From Nitrospirota bacterium (GTDB lineage Bacteria; Nitrospirota; Thermodesulfovibrionia; Thermodesulfovibrionales; UBA6898), in the NCBI GenBank assembly GCA_016215155.1, contig JACRLQ010000015.1, forward strand, positions 26,475 through 76,520: 50,046 bases of DNA. Reading direction: 5' to 3'. The first letter of the stretch is position 1; every line of letters starts with the position of its first letter. Below are positions 6,914 through 16,122 of the stretch, in pieces. Made by a program: the position numbers and the translations under genes. The notes under the pieces are model-generated. The model was not told the DNA's origin. It did not search any database and was given only the letters and a program-made list of their open reading frames with translations.

Positions 6914-8749
6914 ATGGCGGTTAAACTAGGGCAGCTGCTTATTGCCTCGAGTATTATCAATGAAGAACAGCTTAAGCTGGCCTTGAACGTCCAGAAGAAG
7001 GAGGGAGGGAGGCTGGGCTCCAACCTGGTCAAACTCGGATTTCTTTCCGAGGACAAACTGGTGGCTTTTTTGAGCAGGCAATATGGGGTCCCGTCAATCA
7101 ATCTCTCTGAATACAGGATCGACCCCGCGGTCCTCAAGCTCATCCCCGCCGAGATGGCGAAAAAACACCTCCTCATGCCTATCGCCAGGGTTGGCGCCAC
7201 TCTTACGGTCGCCATCGCTGACCCCTCGACTGTCTTTGCCATTGACGACGTAAAATTCATGACCGGTTATAACGTGGAGGTTGTTGTATCCAGCGAATCC
7301 GGGATCATAAACGCCATATCACACTACTACCTCGGCAAGGGTGACGGCATGCTGGCCCCCTCATCCTCATCTGCCGAGGCCGCGCCCCCTGTCTCTACGA
7401 TGATAGAGGCGAAAGACTATACCCTGTCGGACGAGGACATGTCCAACGGCAAGTTCGATGGCGGGATGATTGATGAGGGGCCGAATATCAATGTCGATGA
7501 TTTCGACAAGATCGTCGGAAGCGCTCTCGACAATGTGGACGTGCTTGAAGAAAAAGAGGACACTGATTATGTCAAGGAAGTAGAGGCCCCGATCGTCAAG
7601 CTCGTAAACGGCATCTTCGTCAACGCCATAAAACAGGGCGCAAGCGATATCCATGTCGAACCTTATGAAAATTCGCTCAGGGTCAGATACAGGGTTGACG
7701 GCGTCATGTACACGGTCATGAATCTGCCCACCAAGATCAAGGCGGCGCTGACCTCAAGAATAAAGATCATGTCCAAACTGGACATCGCCGAGAGAAGACT
7801 GCCCCAGGACGGAAGGATCAAGCTCAAACTCGGCAAAAAACGTGATATGGACTTCCGCGTCTCGGTGCTGCCCTGCCTGTTCGGCGAAAAAACGGTCCTC
7901 AGGCTCCTCGACAAGGCCAACCTTCAGGTTGACCTTACAAAGCTCGGATTCGAGCAGTCCGCTCTCGACGATTTCATGGATGCCCTCGGCAGGCCGTTCG
8001 GGATGATACTTGTCACCGGCCCTACCGGCTCGGGCAAGACCACCACGCTATATTCCGCGCTCAACCATCTCAATACGCCCGATACTAATATCATGACCGC
8101 GGAAGACCCGGTCGAGTTCAACTTCATGGGCATCAACCAGGTCCAGGTAAGAGAGGAGATAGGCCTGACCTTCGCTGCCGCGCTGAGGTCTTTTCTCAGG
8201 CAGGATCCGGATATAATAATGGTCGGGGAGATCCGTGACTTCGAGACCGCCGAGATCGGGGTCAAGGCGGCGCTCACGGGGCACCTCGTCCTGAGCACAC
8301 TGCATACGAATGACGCGCCCGGGACGATCAGCCGTCTGCTCAATATGGGCATCGAGCCCTTCCTTGTATCGTCTGCCGTAGTCTTAATCCTTGCCCAGAG
8401 ACTGGCCAGACGCATATGTACGAGATGCAAGGAAGAGGAAAAGTTCCCCCCGGCGGCGCTCGTGAGGGTCGGCTTCACTGAAGAAGAGGCCAATACCGTC
8501 GTCTGCTCCAAGGGCAGGGGATGTCCGGCGTGCAACAATACCGGATACAAAGGCAGGGTCGCGCTGTATGAAGTAATGCTGATAAAAGAGGAACTCAAGG
8601 AACTGATACTCGAGGGGGCCTCGACCTCGGAGATCAAAAAAAGCGCCATTCGCCTGGGCATGAAGACCCTGAGAATGAGCGGGATTTCGAAGGTCACGGA
8701 GGGTGTTACGACGATTGAGGAAATTTTGCGCGTGACGGTTGGAGACTAA
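6914..8749 (+). CDS. pilB: PilB, type IV pilus extension ATPase
   Basis: The hexameric cytoplasmic ATPase that drives pilin polymerisation, 611 residues. An N-terminal MshEN domain (about residues 1-150, KLGQLLIASSIINEEQLKLAL) is followed by a linker, an N2 domain with ASDIHVEP, Walker A GPTGSGKTTT, an Asp box around TAEDPVEF, Walker B (PDIIMVGEIRD) and a His box (LVLSTLHTND). A tetracysteine zinc site (CTRC...CPAC) lies near residue 520-545. MshEN domains bind cyclic di-GMP in characterised homologues, so extension may be second-messenger controlled. It opens the pilB-pilT-pilC-pilS-pilR operon. It could be called GspE, but the neighbours point to pili. Confidence 0.95.
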   Translation: MAVKLGQLLIASSIINEEQLKLALNVQKKEGGRLGSNLVKLGFLSEDKLVAFLSRQYGVPSINLSEYRIDPAVLKLIPAEMAKKHLLMPIARVGATLTVAIADPSTVFAIDDVKFMTGYNVEVVVSSESGIINAISHYYLGKGDGMLAPSSSSAEAAPPVSTMIEAKDYTLSDEDMSNGKFDGGMIDEGPNINVDDFDKIVGSALDNVDVLEEKEDTDYVKEVEAPIVKLVNGIFVNAIKQGASDIHVEPYENSLRVRYRVDGVMYTVMNLPTKIKAALTSRIKIMSKLDIAERRLPQDGRIKLKLGKKRDMDFRVSVLPCLFGEKTVLRLLDKANLQVDLTKLGFEQSALDDFMDALGRPFGMILVTGPTGSGKTTTLYSALNHLNTPDTNIMTAEDPVEFNFMGINQVQVREEIGLTFAAALRSFLRQDPDIIMVGEIRDFETAEIGVKAALTGHLVLSTLHTNDAPGTISRLLNMGIEPFLVSSAVVLILAQRLARRICTRCKEEEKFPPAALVRVGFTEEEANTVVCSKGRGCPACNNTGYKGRVALYEVMLIKEELKELILEGASTSEIKKSAIRLGMKTLRMSGISKVTEGVTTIEEILRVTVGD

Positions 8750-8760
8750 AGGAGGCACGG

Positions 8761-9849
8761 ATGGCGAGCATATACGATCTGCTTAAGGTCATGATAGAAA
8801 AGGGGGCGTCGGACCTCCATGTAACTACAGGGAGCCCGCCCAGGCTCAGGATCGACGGGAAGCTCATCCCGATAGATTATCCAGTTTTGAGCGCGCCCGA
8901 GACAAAGGCATTATGCTACAGCATATTAACGGACGCGCAGAAGCATAGGTTTGAAGAGAACAATGAACTCGATCTGTCGTTCGGCGTAAAGGGTCTGAGC
9001 AGGTTCAGGTCCAACATCTTCATGCAGAGGGGCGCGGTCGCCGGGGCCTTCCGGACGATCCCCTTTGAGATCAAGACCTTCCAGGAACTCGGTCTTCCTG
9101 AAATCGTCAACGATCTCGTGAAAAAGCCGAGCGGCCTTATACTCGTCACCGGGGCGACGGGCAGCGGTAAATCGACCACCCTCGCGGCCATGATCGACAG
9201 GATAAATTCGGAAAGAACAGACCATATAATAACGATTGAAGACCCCGTCGAATATCTCCATGGGCACAAGAAATGCCTGATAAACCAGAGGGAGGTCAAT
9301 GCCGACACCTCCTCTTTCAAGGTGGCCCTGAGATATATCCTCAGGCAGGACCCTGATGTCGTCCTTATCGGTGAGATGAGGGACCTCGAAACAATAGAGG
9401 CCGCGCTGACTGTGGCGGAAACCGGGCACCTGACTCTGGCGACGCTCCATACAAACTCCGCGGTCCAGACGATCAACCGTATCATCGATGTCTTCCCCCC
9501 TCATCAGCAGGAGCAGATAAGAGTGCAGCTCTCCTTTGTCCTAGAGGGCATCCTGGCTCAGCAGCTGCTCCCAAAGAAAAGCGGCAAGGGCAGATGTCTT
9601 GCCATGGAGCTCCTCGTACCCAATCCGGCGATAAGAAACCTTATCCGTGAGGACAAGATACATCAGCTTTACTCTTCAATGCAGACGGGACAGTCCAAGT
9701 TCGGCATGATGACCATGAACCAGTCGCTTATCGAACTCTACACCAAGGGGTTCATAAGCTATGAAGACGCCATTAGCAGATCGTCGGTGCCTGATGAAAT
9801 GATCCAGATGCTCCAGAGAATGACTAACGTTCCCGGCCGGGGGAGGTAA
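8761..9849 (+). CDS. pilT: PilT, type IV pilus retraction ATPase
   Basis: The 362-residue retraction motor. It has an N-terminal PAS-like domain (GASDLHVTTGSPPRLRIDGKL), Walker A GATGSGKST, an Asp box (ITIEDPVEYLH), Walker B (PDVVLIGEMRD), a His box (LTLATLHTNS) and the PilT hallmark AIRNLIREDK near residue 290. It lacks the zinc motif of PilB. It starts 11 bases after pilB with a GGAGG ribosome binding site. Length is normal for the family. Confidence 0.96.
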   Translation: MASIYDLLKVMIEKGASDLHVTTGSPPRLRIDGKLIPIDYPVLSAPETKALCYSILTDAQKHRFEENNELDLSFGVKGLSRFRSNIFMQRGAVAGAFRTIPFEIKTFQELGLPEIVNDLVKKPSGLILVTGATGSGKSTTLAAMIDRINSERTDHIITIEDPVEYLHGHKKCLINQREVNADTSSFKVALRYILRQDPDVVLIGEMRDLETIEAALTVAETGHLTLATLHTNSAVQTINRIIDVFPPHQQEQIRVQLSFVLEGILAQQLLPKKSGKGRCLAMELLVPNPAIRNLIREDKIHQLYSSMQTGQSKFGMMTMNQSLIELYTKGFISYEDAISRSSVPDEMIQMLQRMTNVPGRGR

Positions 9850-9855
9850 CCATAT

Positions 9856-10014
9856 ATGCCAGTTGTATTTGAATGGTGAGGCTAAACGGGCAGAGGTGCT
9901 ATAGTAAAAAGCGAGATCACCGCCAACTCGAAAGAGGAGGTCATCGCCCAGTTAAGGAAAAAGAATATAACCGCGACGTTCATAAGGGAAAAAGGGAAGA
10001 AGGGCGGATTTTCC
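9856..10014 (+). pseudogene. pilC: Frame-disrupted 5' end of pilC
   Basis: The natural start of pilC appears to be ATG 9856 (MPVVFEW), but the frame hits TGA at 9877 and TAA at 9883 before reading on with TGRGAIVKSEITANSKEE, a normal PilC N-terminus. Dropping T9877 and restoring one A in the run 9884-9886 gives EWEAKTGRGA, the expected family sequence. Two compensating single-base indels, or two assembly errors, are therefore likely. The rest of the gene is open from 10015 onward. Confidence 0.7.
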
Positions 10015-11070
10015 ATGCCTTCCTTCGGCGGAGGAGTAAACGACAAGGACATCGTCGTTTTTACAAGGCAGTTTGCCACCATGATCGATGCGGGCCTTCC
10101 GCTCGTGCAGGCCCTTGAAATCCTTTCGACCCAGGTCGAAAACAAGGTCCTTGCGAAAACGCTCTCGGCGATAAAAGGCGATGTCGAATCCGGTTCGACC
10201 TACGCCGATGCCCTGAGAAAACACCGCAAGGTATTTACCGACCTGTACGCCAACATGGTGGCGGCCGGAGAGTCCGGCGGTATCCTCGACACGATCCTCA
10301 ACAGGCTGGCGGCGTATATGGAAAAGGCCATGAAACTAAAGAAAAAGGTGAAGGGCGCGATGGTCTATCCCCTGGTCGTATCGTCAATAGCGGTACTCGT
10401 CATCGCGGTCATCATGATCTTCGTCGTCCCTACTTTTTCCAAAATGTTCTCATCGATGGGAGGCACGCTACCCCTGCCGACGCTTCTTGTCATTAATTTC
10501 AGCCAGTTTATAGCCGGTATCGGCGGCGTAGTGACGGCCATCCTGATCGCGGCCGCGATCGCGGCCTTTATACAGATCAGAAAAACGGAGAAGGGCCAGG
10601 CCGCGACAGACGCCATCTTCCTTAAGCTCCCGATCTTCGGCATGATACTGAAGAAGGTCGCGGTCGCCAAGTTCACAAGGACCCTCAGCACCCTCATAAG
10701 CAGCGGTGTTCCTATCCTTGACGGGTTGGAGATCACTGCCAAGACCGCCGGCAACAAGGTAATTGAATATGCGGTGTTCGACGTACGGCAGGCGGTCTCT
10801 GAGGGCAAGACTCTGGCCGAACCCCTGATGAAGTCGAAGGTCTTCCCGCCGATGGTCACGCATATGATATCGGTCGGTGAGTCGACGGGGGCACTCGATA
10901 TAATGCTCAGCAAGATTGCCGACTTCTACGACGATGAGGTCGACGCCGCAGTGGGCAATCTGACCGCGATGATGGAGCCGATGCTGATGGTATTTCTTGG
11001 AGGTTCCGTCGGATTCATCGTCATCGCCATGTACCTGCCGATCTTCAAGCTTATAACCCTTATAAAATAA
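10015..11070 (+). CDS. pilC: PilC, type IV pilus inner-membrane platform protein (5' disrupted)
   Basis: PilC is the inner-membrane platform with which PilB and PilT interact. The open part gives 351 residues with two T2SSF domains: DIVVFTRQFATMIDAGLPLVQALEIL at the start and KFTRTLSTLISSGVPILDGLEI in the second half. Three to four membrane helices are visible (residues about 117-140, 162-188 and 325-347). Family members have about 400 residues; the missing 53 are encoded upstream but cut by in-frame stops. The internal ATG 10015 is preceded by GAAGGGCGGA at long spacing, so re-initiation is possible. The second half of the gene shows no damage, so disruption is either very recent or a sequencing error. 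Confidence 0.85.
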   Translation: MPSFGGGVNDKDIVVFTRQFATMIDAGLPLVQALEILSTQVENKVLAKTLSAIKGDVESGSTYADALRKHRKVFTDLYANMVAAGESGGILDTILNRLAAYMEKAMKLKKKVKGAMVYPLVVSSIAVLVIAVIMIFVVPTFSKMFSSMGGTLPLPTLLVINFSQFIAGIGGVVTAILIAAAIAAFIQIRKTEKGQAATDAIFLKLPIFGMILKKVAVAKFTRTLSTLISSGVPILDGLEITAKTAGNKVIEYAVFDVRQAVSEGKTLAEPLMKSKVFPPMVTHMISVGESTGALDIMLSKIADFYDDEVDAAVGNLTAMMEPMLMVFLGGSVGFIVIAMYLPIFKLITLIK

Positions 11071-11076
11071 AGGCAC

Positions 11077-12669
11077 ATGACAGAGAACCCCCTGAAGCAG
11101 AGGACGAGGGCCCTGATCTTTATCAGGGCCCTGTTCATTACGCTTCTTCTTGGATCGGCCTATATTTTCCGGGCGGAATATTTCTATGCCTACCCCAAGG
11201 TGATGTCATATCTGATCGCCTTTCTTTATGTCCTTACCATAATTTATTCCCTGATCGCCGGAAGGGTCAAAAACCTTTTTTTGTTCGCCTATTCACAGCT
11301 GTCGCTGGACGCCGTCGCGGAGGTCGTGCTTATCTACATCACCGGCGGCATAGAAAGCTGGTTTTCGTTCACCATGATCCTGACGGTCCTTTCTTCAAGC
11401 ATCGTCGTCGATAAAAAGGCCGGGTACATCATCGCGAGCTTAAGCAGCATCCTCTATGTGATAATGCTCAACATCCAGTTTTACGGACTGATACCCGCGC
11501 CGTTTGATCCGCCCACCATTGAAAAAGGCTTTTTGTTTAATAGTTCTATTCATATCATCTCTTTTTACCTGACGGCCTACCTTGGAGGGTCCCTCTCCGA
11601 CAGGCTGGAAAAAACAGTGCAGAAGCTGGAGCAGCAGGACACGCAACTCAAAGACCTGGAGCTTTTCAATATCAAGGTCATCGAGAGTCTTCCGAGCGGC
11701 CTGTTTACTGCCGGCACCAGCGGCGAGACGCTGATATTCAACCGGGCTGCCGAAAAAATCACCGGCGTAAAGAGAGAGGCTGTGATCGGCCGGCACATAG
11801 GGACCGTCCTGCCTTTTCTGAGAGATTCGCTGACGGAGGGACGCTATGATGAATTTGTTAAAAACAGTTCAGGGGAGATAAAAACAATCTCGATCAATAT
11901 ATCCGCGTTGAAGGACATTAATGAAAGGAAGACCGGGGTTATCGGGGTCTTTCAGGACATTACGCAGCTCCGCAAACTAGAGGCCGAGATTAAACAGAAG
12001 GAGAAACTCGCCGCCATAGGGGAACTGTCCTCGAACATCGCCCATGAAATCAGAAACCCGCTGGCGTCTATGAAGGGCTCGATAGAAATGATGCGCGACG
12101 AGAAGATCCCCACGGTACACAGGGAAAAACTGATGCTTATCGCCCTCCAGGAGATGGAGAGGCTCAACATGATCGTGACCGACTTCCTGACATACTCGAG
12201 TCCCAAGCCCCTTGAGATACAGAAGACGGACATCCACCTGCTCCTTGATGAAACCCTGTCTCTGCTTAAGAACATCAGCATCGACAGGGGCGATATCTCG
12301 ATCGACAGGAACTTCTCTGGTCGGCTTTATATCAGGTGCGACCCCCAGAAGATCAGGCAGGTGTTCTGGAACCTCGGCATAAATGCCGTTGAGGCGATGA
12401 AAGGCGGCGGACAGCTTACCGTAGGAACGGAAGTCATCGACGACACGGTGATTATAACCTTCACGGACACCGGGGTCGGGATAAAAACCTCCGACACAGA
12501 CAGGATTTTCTATCCTTTTTTTACCACGAAGATCAGGGGCACGGGGCTTGGGCTTTCGATCGCGTACAGGATAATAGAGGAGCATCGGGGTATAATCTCG
12601 GTAAGCAGCCTCCCTGGCATAAAGACAATATTTAGGATTATACTAAAAAAGGATTATGGAGAATTATAA
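11077..12669 (+). CDS. pilS: PilS-like membrane sensor histidine kinase
   Basis: The 530-residue kinase has six membrane helices in the first 190 residues, then a PAS domain (about 195-305, ESLPSGLFTAG), a HisKA dimerisation domain with the phosphorylated His323 in SSNIAHEIRNPLASMKGS, and an HATPase_c domain with N (NLGINAVEA), G1 (DTGVGI) and G2 (GTGLGLSIAYRI) boxes. This is the PilS/NtrB architecture. It starts seven bases after pilC and overlaps the following regulator by 14 bases, so the pair forms a two-component system likely to control pilin transcription through sigma-54. The pilin gene itself is not in the window. Confidence 0.92.
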   Translation: MTENPLKQRTRALIFIRALFITLLLGSAYIFRAEYFYAYPKVMSYLIAFLYVLTIIYSLIAGRVKNLFLFAYSQLSLDAVAEVVLIYITGGIESWFSFTMILTVLSSSIVVDKKAGYIIASLSSILYVIMLNIQFYGLIPAPFDPPTIEKGFLFNSSIHIISFYLTAYLGGSLSDRLEKTVQKLEQQDTQLKDLELFNIKVIESLPSGLFTAGTSGETLIFNRAAEKITGVKREAVIGRHIGTVLPFLRDSLTEGRYDEFVKNSSGEIKTISINISALKDINERKTGVIGVFQDITQLRKLEAEIKQKEKLAAIGELSSNIAHEIRNPLASMKGSIEMMRDEKIPTVHREKLMLIALQEMERLNMIVTDFLTYSSPKPLEIQKTDIHLLLDETLSLLKNISIDRGDISIDRNFSGRLYIRCDPQKIRQVFWNLGINAVEAMKGGGQLTVGTEVIDDTVIITFTDTGVGIKTSDTDRIFYPFFTTKIRGTGLGLSIAYRIIEEHRGIISVSSLPGIKTIFRIILKKDYGEL

Positions 12670-14023
12670 GGGCAGAATACTTGTCATTGAAGACGAAAGG
12701 AGTATGCGTGAGGTGCTTAAGATCCTCCTTGAAGAGGAGGCCTATGACGTGTCAACCGCCTCAGACGGGGTCGAAGGCATCGAGCAGCTCAAGAAAAACG
12801 GTTTCGACCTTGTAATAACGGATATTAAAATGCCCCGTGCGGACGGTTTCGAGGTCCTCAGGCAGGCAAAGATCATCTCCCCTGAAACCATAGTCCTCAT
12901 GGTTACCGCCTTCGGCACTACCGAGGCCGCGATAGAGGCCATGAAAAACGGGGCCTACGATTATATCAACAAGCCCTTCAAGATCGATGAAATCCGCCTC
13001 GTCGTAAAAAAGGCCTTCGAGAAGAAGAAATTAAGGGAAGAACTCTCGCTCCTGAGGGAGAAGTTCCAGGCCTCCTTCAGGCTCGAAAACATCATCGGCA
13101 AAAGCCCGAAGATGCAGGACCTCTTCAAACTGATCCCGAAGGTCGCCGGCAGCAGTTCAACGGTCCTTATTTCAGGCGAAAGCGGCACCGGGAAGGAGCT
13201 TGTGGCCATAGCCCTTCATAATCTGAGCAGCCGAAAAAACAATAACTTTGTGACTATAAACTGCGCTACCTTCCCGGAAGGTCTCCTCGAATCGGAAATG
13301 TTCGGGCATGTCCGGGGCGCTTTCACCGGCGCGGTCCAGAGCAAGCCCGGCCTCTTCGAGATCGCCGACGGGGGGACCTTTTTTCTTGATGAAATAGCGG
13401 AAATGCCGATGTCGATCCAGTCCAAGTTCCTTCGGGTCCTCGAAAACGGCACGTTCCGAAGGGTCGGAGGGACTTCCGACATAACGGTGGATGTCCGGAT
13501 CGTCTCGGCCACGAACAAGGACCTCCTCGACAAGGTCTCTGCCGGCGCGTTCCGGGAAGACCTGTACTATCGGCTGAACGTCGTTCCGGTCAATATTCCT
13601 CCTCTGAGGGAGAGGAAGGAAGACATCCCGCTCCTTATCGATCATTTTCTGTCAAAATATTCCAGAAACTCCTTAAAGATATCCGCTGACGCGCTCAGCC
13701 TCCTTATCAATTATCAGTGGAAAGGCAATATCAGGGAGCTTGAAAACATGATGGAGAGACTGTCGCTCCTTTGTGAAAGAGAACTTTTGATGCCGGAGGA
13801 CCTGCCGGTCGAAATAGCACAGGGGAGGGGCGATGCCAGGTATCTGCCGGCAGTCGGCCCTGATAAGGTCGACCTCGAAAAGATAATGTCCGTTATCGAA
13901 AAAGACTACCTGTTGAAGGCGCTCGAGAAATCAAATGGCGTAAAGACCGAGGCCGCCAGGCTGCTTGGCCTGACATTCCGGTCCTTCAGGCACAGACTGC
14001 ATAAATACGGGATCAGCCAGTGA
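12656..14023 (+). CDS. pilR: PilR-like sigma-54-dependent response regulator
   Basis: The 455-residue NtrC-family activator has a receiver domain with phosphoacceptor Asp56 (LVITDIKMPRADG), an AAA+ domain with Walker A GESGTGKE and the sigma-54 contact loop GAFTGA, Walker B (GGTFFLDEIAEM), an arginine-finger region, and a C-terminal Fis-type helix-turn-helix (KTEAARLLGLTFRSFRHRLHKYGI). It overlaps the kinase gene, and its TGA stop overlaps the GTG start of the next gene. The target promoters are probably elsewhere, as no obvious -24/-12 element was noticed here. Confidence 0.94.
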   Translation: MENYKGRILVIEDERSMREVLKILLEEEAYDVSTASDGVEGIEQLKKNGFDLVITDIKMPRADGFEVLRQAKIISPETIVLMVTAFGTTEAAIEAMKNGAYDYINKPFKIDEIRLVVKKAFEKKKLREELSLLREKFQASFRLENIIGKSPKMQDLFKLIPKVAGSSSTVLISGESGTGKELVAIALHNLSSRKNNNFVTINCATFPEGLLESEMFGHVRGAFTGAVQSKPGLFEIADGGTFFLDEIAEMPMSIQSKFLRVLENGTFRRVGGTSDITVDVRIVSATNKDLLDKVSAGAFREDLYYRLNVVPVNIPPLRERKEDIPLLIDHFLSKYSRNSLKISADALSLLINYQWKGNIRELENMMERLSLLCERELLMPEDLPVEIAQGRGDARYLPAVGPDKVDLEKIMSVIEKDYLLKALEKSNGVKTEAARLLGLTFRSFRHRLHKYGISQ

Positions 14024-14988
14024 AACTTAAACTCGGGGAAGCCCTCGTCAAAGACAGCCTGATAACACGGGAACAGCTCAAGATGGCGCTTGAGCGGCAG
14101 GTGATATTCGGCGGAAAGATAGGCACGAATATCGTCGAGCTCGGGTTCATGAAGGAACATGAGCTCTCTGCCTTCCTTAGCCGCTTTTTCAAGCTGCCCG
14201 CGGTCGATCTTGCGCAGTTCAATGCGATCGACGGCGAGGTGATCGCGTGCATAAGCCGGGAGCTTGCTGAAAAACACAAGATCATCCCGTTTAAAAAAGA
14301 GCGTAACCGTCTGCATGTGGCGATGTCCGAACCGCGGTCATTCCAGGAGATCGACGAGATGCGGTTCATAATCGGCTACGACGTCATACCTTATATCATC
14401 ACTGAACTCAGGCTTATATTCGCCCTTGAAAAATACTACGGGACCGAGCGGGACCTTCGTTACGTGAGCGCCTTCCAGCTTGAAGACACCCAGGTCTCGG
14501 ATACCGGCGAGAACAATGAAAAGCTCCTTAAGCTCAAGGAAGATTTCGCCGGCGCGCGCGGCAAGGAGGAGACCATCGGTCTTTTGCTTAATGCCGCCGG
14601 CGTGGTGTATTCGAGGGTCGGTCTTTTCGTCCTGAAAGACAATCAGCTCAGGGGCTGGAAATCGAGGGGGCTGAGCCTCGAAAACAAGACCATGATAGCT
14701 GCGCCCGACTCCGTCTTTTTCGATGTAATAAACAGAAAAAGCTATTACCGGGGGCCTGTACTGAGGGTACCGGGGAACGAGGCGCTCATATCGGTTCTGG
14801 GAGGGACACCGCAGGACTGCCTCCTGATCCCTCTGTTTGTGCGGGACAAGATAATCGCCCTGATGTACATAGACAACGGCAATAACTCCGTCCTCGACGC
14901 AAACATAAGCTACATCAACAAGATCGTGACGATGGCCTCCATCAGCTTCGAGATATCTATCCTGAAAAACAAGATCATGGACATGTAG
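14020..14988 (+). CDS. MshEN domain - GAF-like domain protein, no ATPase
   Basis: The 322-residue protein starts with a MshEN (GspE N-terminal) domain of about 130 residues: KLGEALVKDSLITREQLKMALERQ, then GTNIVELGF, matching the N-terminus of PilB in this operon. The central part is charged. The last 160 residues resemble a GAF-type sensor domain (GLLLNAAGVVYSRVGLFVLKDN, then LIPLFVRDKIIALMYIDN). No ATPase, GGDEF or EAL domain is present. The start is a GTG overlapping the pilR stop, so it is part of the operon. MshEN domains bind cyclic di-GMP in known cases; this protein may act as a receptor that adjusts the motor, which is inference. Confidence 0.7.
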   Translation: MKLKLGEALVKDSLITREQLKMALERQVIFGGKIGTNIVELGFMKEHELSAFLSRFFKLPAVDLAQFNAIDGEVIACISRELAEKHKIIPFKKERNRLHVAMSEPRSFQEIDEMRFIIGYDVIPYIITELRLIFALEKYYGTERDLRYVSAFQLEDTQVSDTGENNEKLLKLKEDFAGARGKEETIGLLLNAAGVVYSRVGLFVLKDNQLRGWKSRGLSLENKTMIAAPDSVFFDVINRKSYYRGPVLRVPGNEALISVLGGTPQDCLLIPLFVRDKIIALMYIDNGNNSVLDANISYINKIVTMASISFEISILKNKIMDM

Positions 14989-15101
14989 GACAGACTCAGT
15001 TCCCCTCTTGGGAGGGGTGCTTGCCCGCCGTCTGTGTGGAGGGCAGGGGTGGGTTGTTTTACTGTCTGTTTCTTTAGTTGAGAGTCTATAAAATCAATGC
15101 T

Positions 15102-15863
15102 CTAAGTCGTTATCCTGTGTCCGCCGGTGTATATGTTCATCCTGTCGCCCCGCGCGAAACCTATCATCGTAAGCCCGGTCTTTTCGGCGATCTCCACCGC
15201 AAGGCTGGTCGGCGCCGCCCTGCTGACCAGTACCGGTATCCCGCACCGGGCGCATTTAAGGGCGATCTCCGAAGACAGCCGCCCGCTGGCAAGCATTATC
15301 TTGTTGTCGAAGGGAATATTTTCGAGGATAGAGTAGCCGATAATCTTGTCAACTGCGTTATGCCTTCCGATGTCCTCCGCGAAGGCGATTATTACAGAGC
15401 CGTCCGTCAGCGCCGCGCTATGCACGCCCCCGGTCAACCGGTATATCTCAGACCGTCTCTGGAATTCCCTGAAGATATTCCGGACGGTCTCGATAGTAAT
15501 TACAGGCCCTTCCGCGCTGATCTTCCCCGGAAGCCCCCTCATCAGACTTATCCCCCCGGCGCATCCAGAGGTCACGGTCTTTTCCCCCTCGGCTACGCTG
15601 CCGGCGGCCGGAATGTCCACGTTGATCTCGTCGCCATATTCGATGCTGATCCTGTCAGCGCACCACTCCCCCGATATCAGTCCCTCATTGTGGATAACCC
15701 CTACTACAAACTCCCTGATCATAAGCGGGGTACAGTATAGGCTGAGCACATTTTTTCCGTTTACCGCGATGCGCACCTTTTTTTCGACGGCGATAACGTC
15801 CTCTATTTCTTCAATCGAGTTGTCTTTTGTCCTTGCTATTTTTATGCTCTTAAAAGATTCCAT
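15102..15863 (-). CDS. fdhD: FdhD, sulfurtransferase for formate dehydrogenase
   Basis: FdhD carries sulphur from a cysteine desulfurase to the bis-MGD cofactor and is needed to make formate dehydrogenase active. The 253-residue product has family motifs LSLYCTPLMIREFVVG near the start, a central SGCAGG with the single conserved cysteine of the catalytic loop (the second cysteine of the E. coli CxxC is absent), GGVHSAAL, EDIGRHNAVDKIIG, and C-terminal SAAPTSLAVE-like and GFARGDRMNIYTG. A GGGAG ribosome binding site precedes the ATG. It lies 1.3 kb downstream of the formate dehydrogenase operon on the same strand, separated by a tRNA and a plus-strand gene, so it is probably transcribed separately. 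Confidence 0.94.
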   Translation of the reverse strand: MESFKSIKIARTKDNSIEEIEDVIAVEKKVRIAVNGKNVLSLYCTPLMIREFVVGVIHNEGLISGEWCADRISIEYGDEINVDIPAAGSVAEGEKTVTSGCAGGISLMRGLPGKISAEGPVITIETVRNIFREFQRRSEIYRLTGGVHSAALTDGSVIIAFAEDIGRHNAVDKIIGYSILENIPFDNKIMLASGRLSSEIALKCARCGIPVLVSRAAPTSLAVEIAEKTGLTMIGFARGDRMNIYTGGHRITT

Positions 15864-15952
15864 CGCATCAACTCCCGCTTTGTCTTATATGATCCGGACT
15901 GCTTTTTTCGCCAACTTGACTTTAGGTATTGAAGACTCTTATTATTGCTGTA

Positions 15953-16031
<79 letters not shown>

Positions 16032-16122
16032 TTCCCCTGCTTGCATCGGTTTATTATAGCATGCCGGCCGCTAGTGAATTGCAGCGGCAACACTGTATAA
16101 TTATCTGCGCTGAGCGCTAGCT

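Noticed and set aside
16062-16090. GCCGGCCGCTAGTGAATT, resembling a cloning-vector polylinker
   Set aside because: The match is partial and lies in an ordinary gap after a tRNA; it was not treated as contamination.
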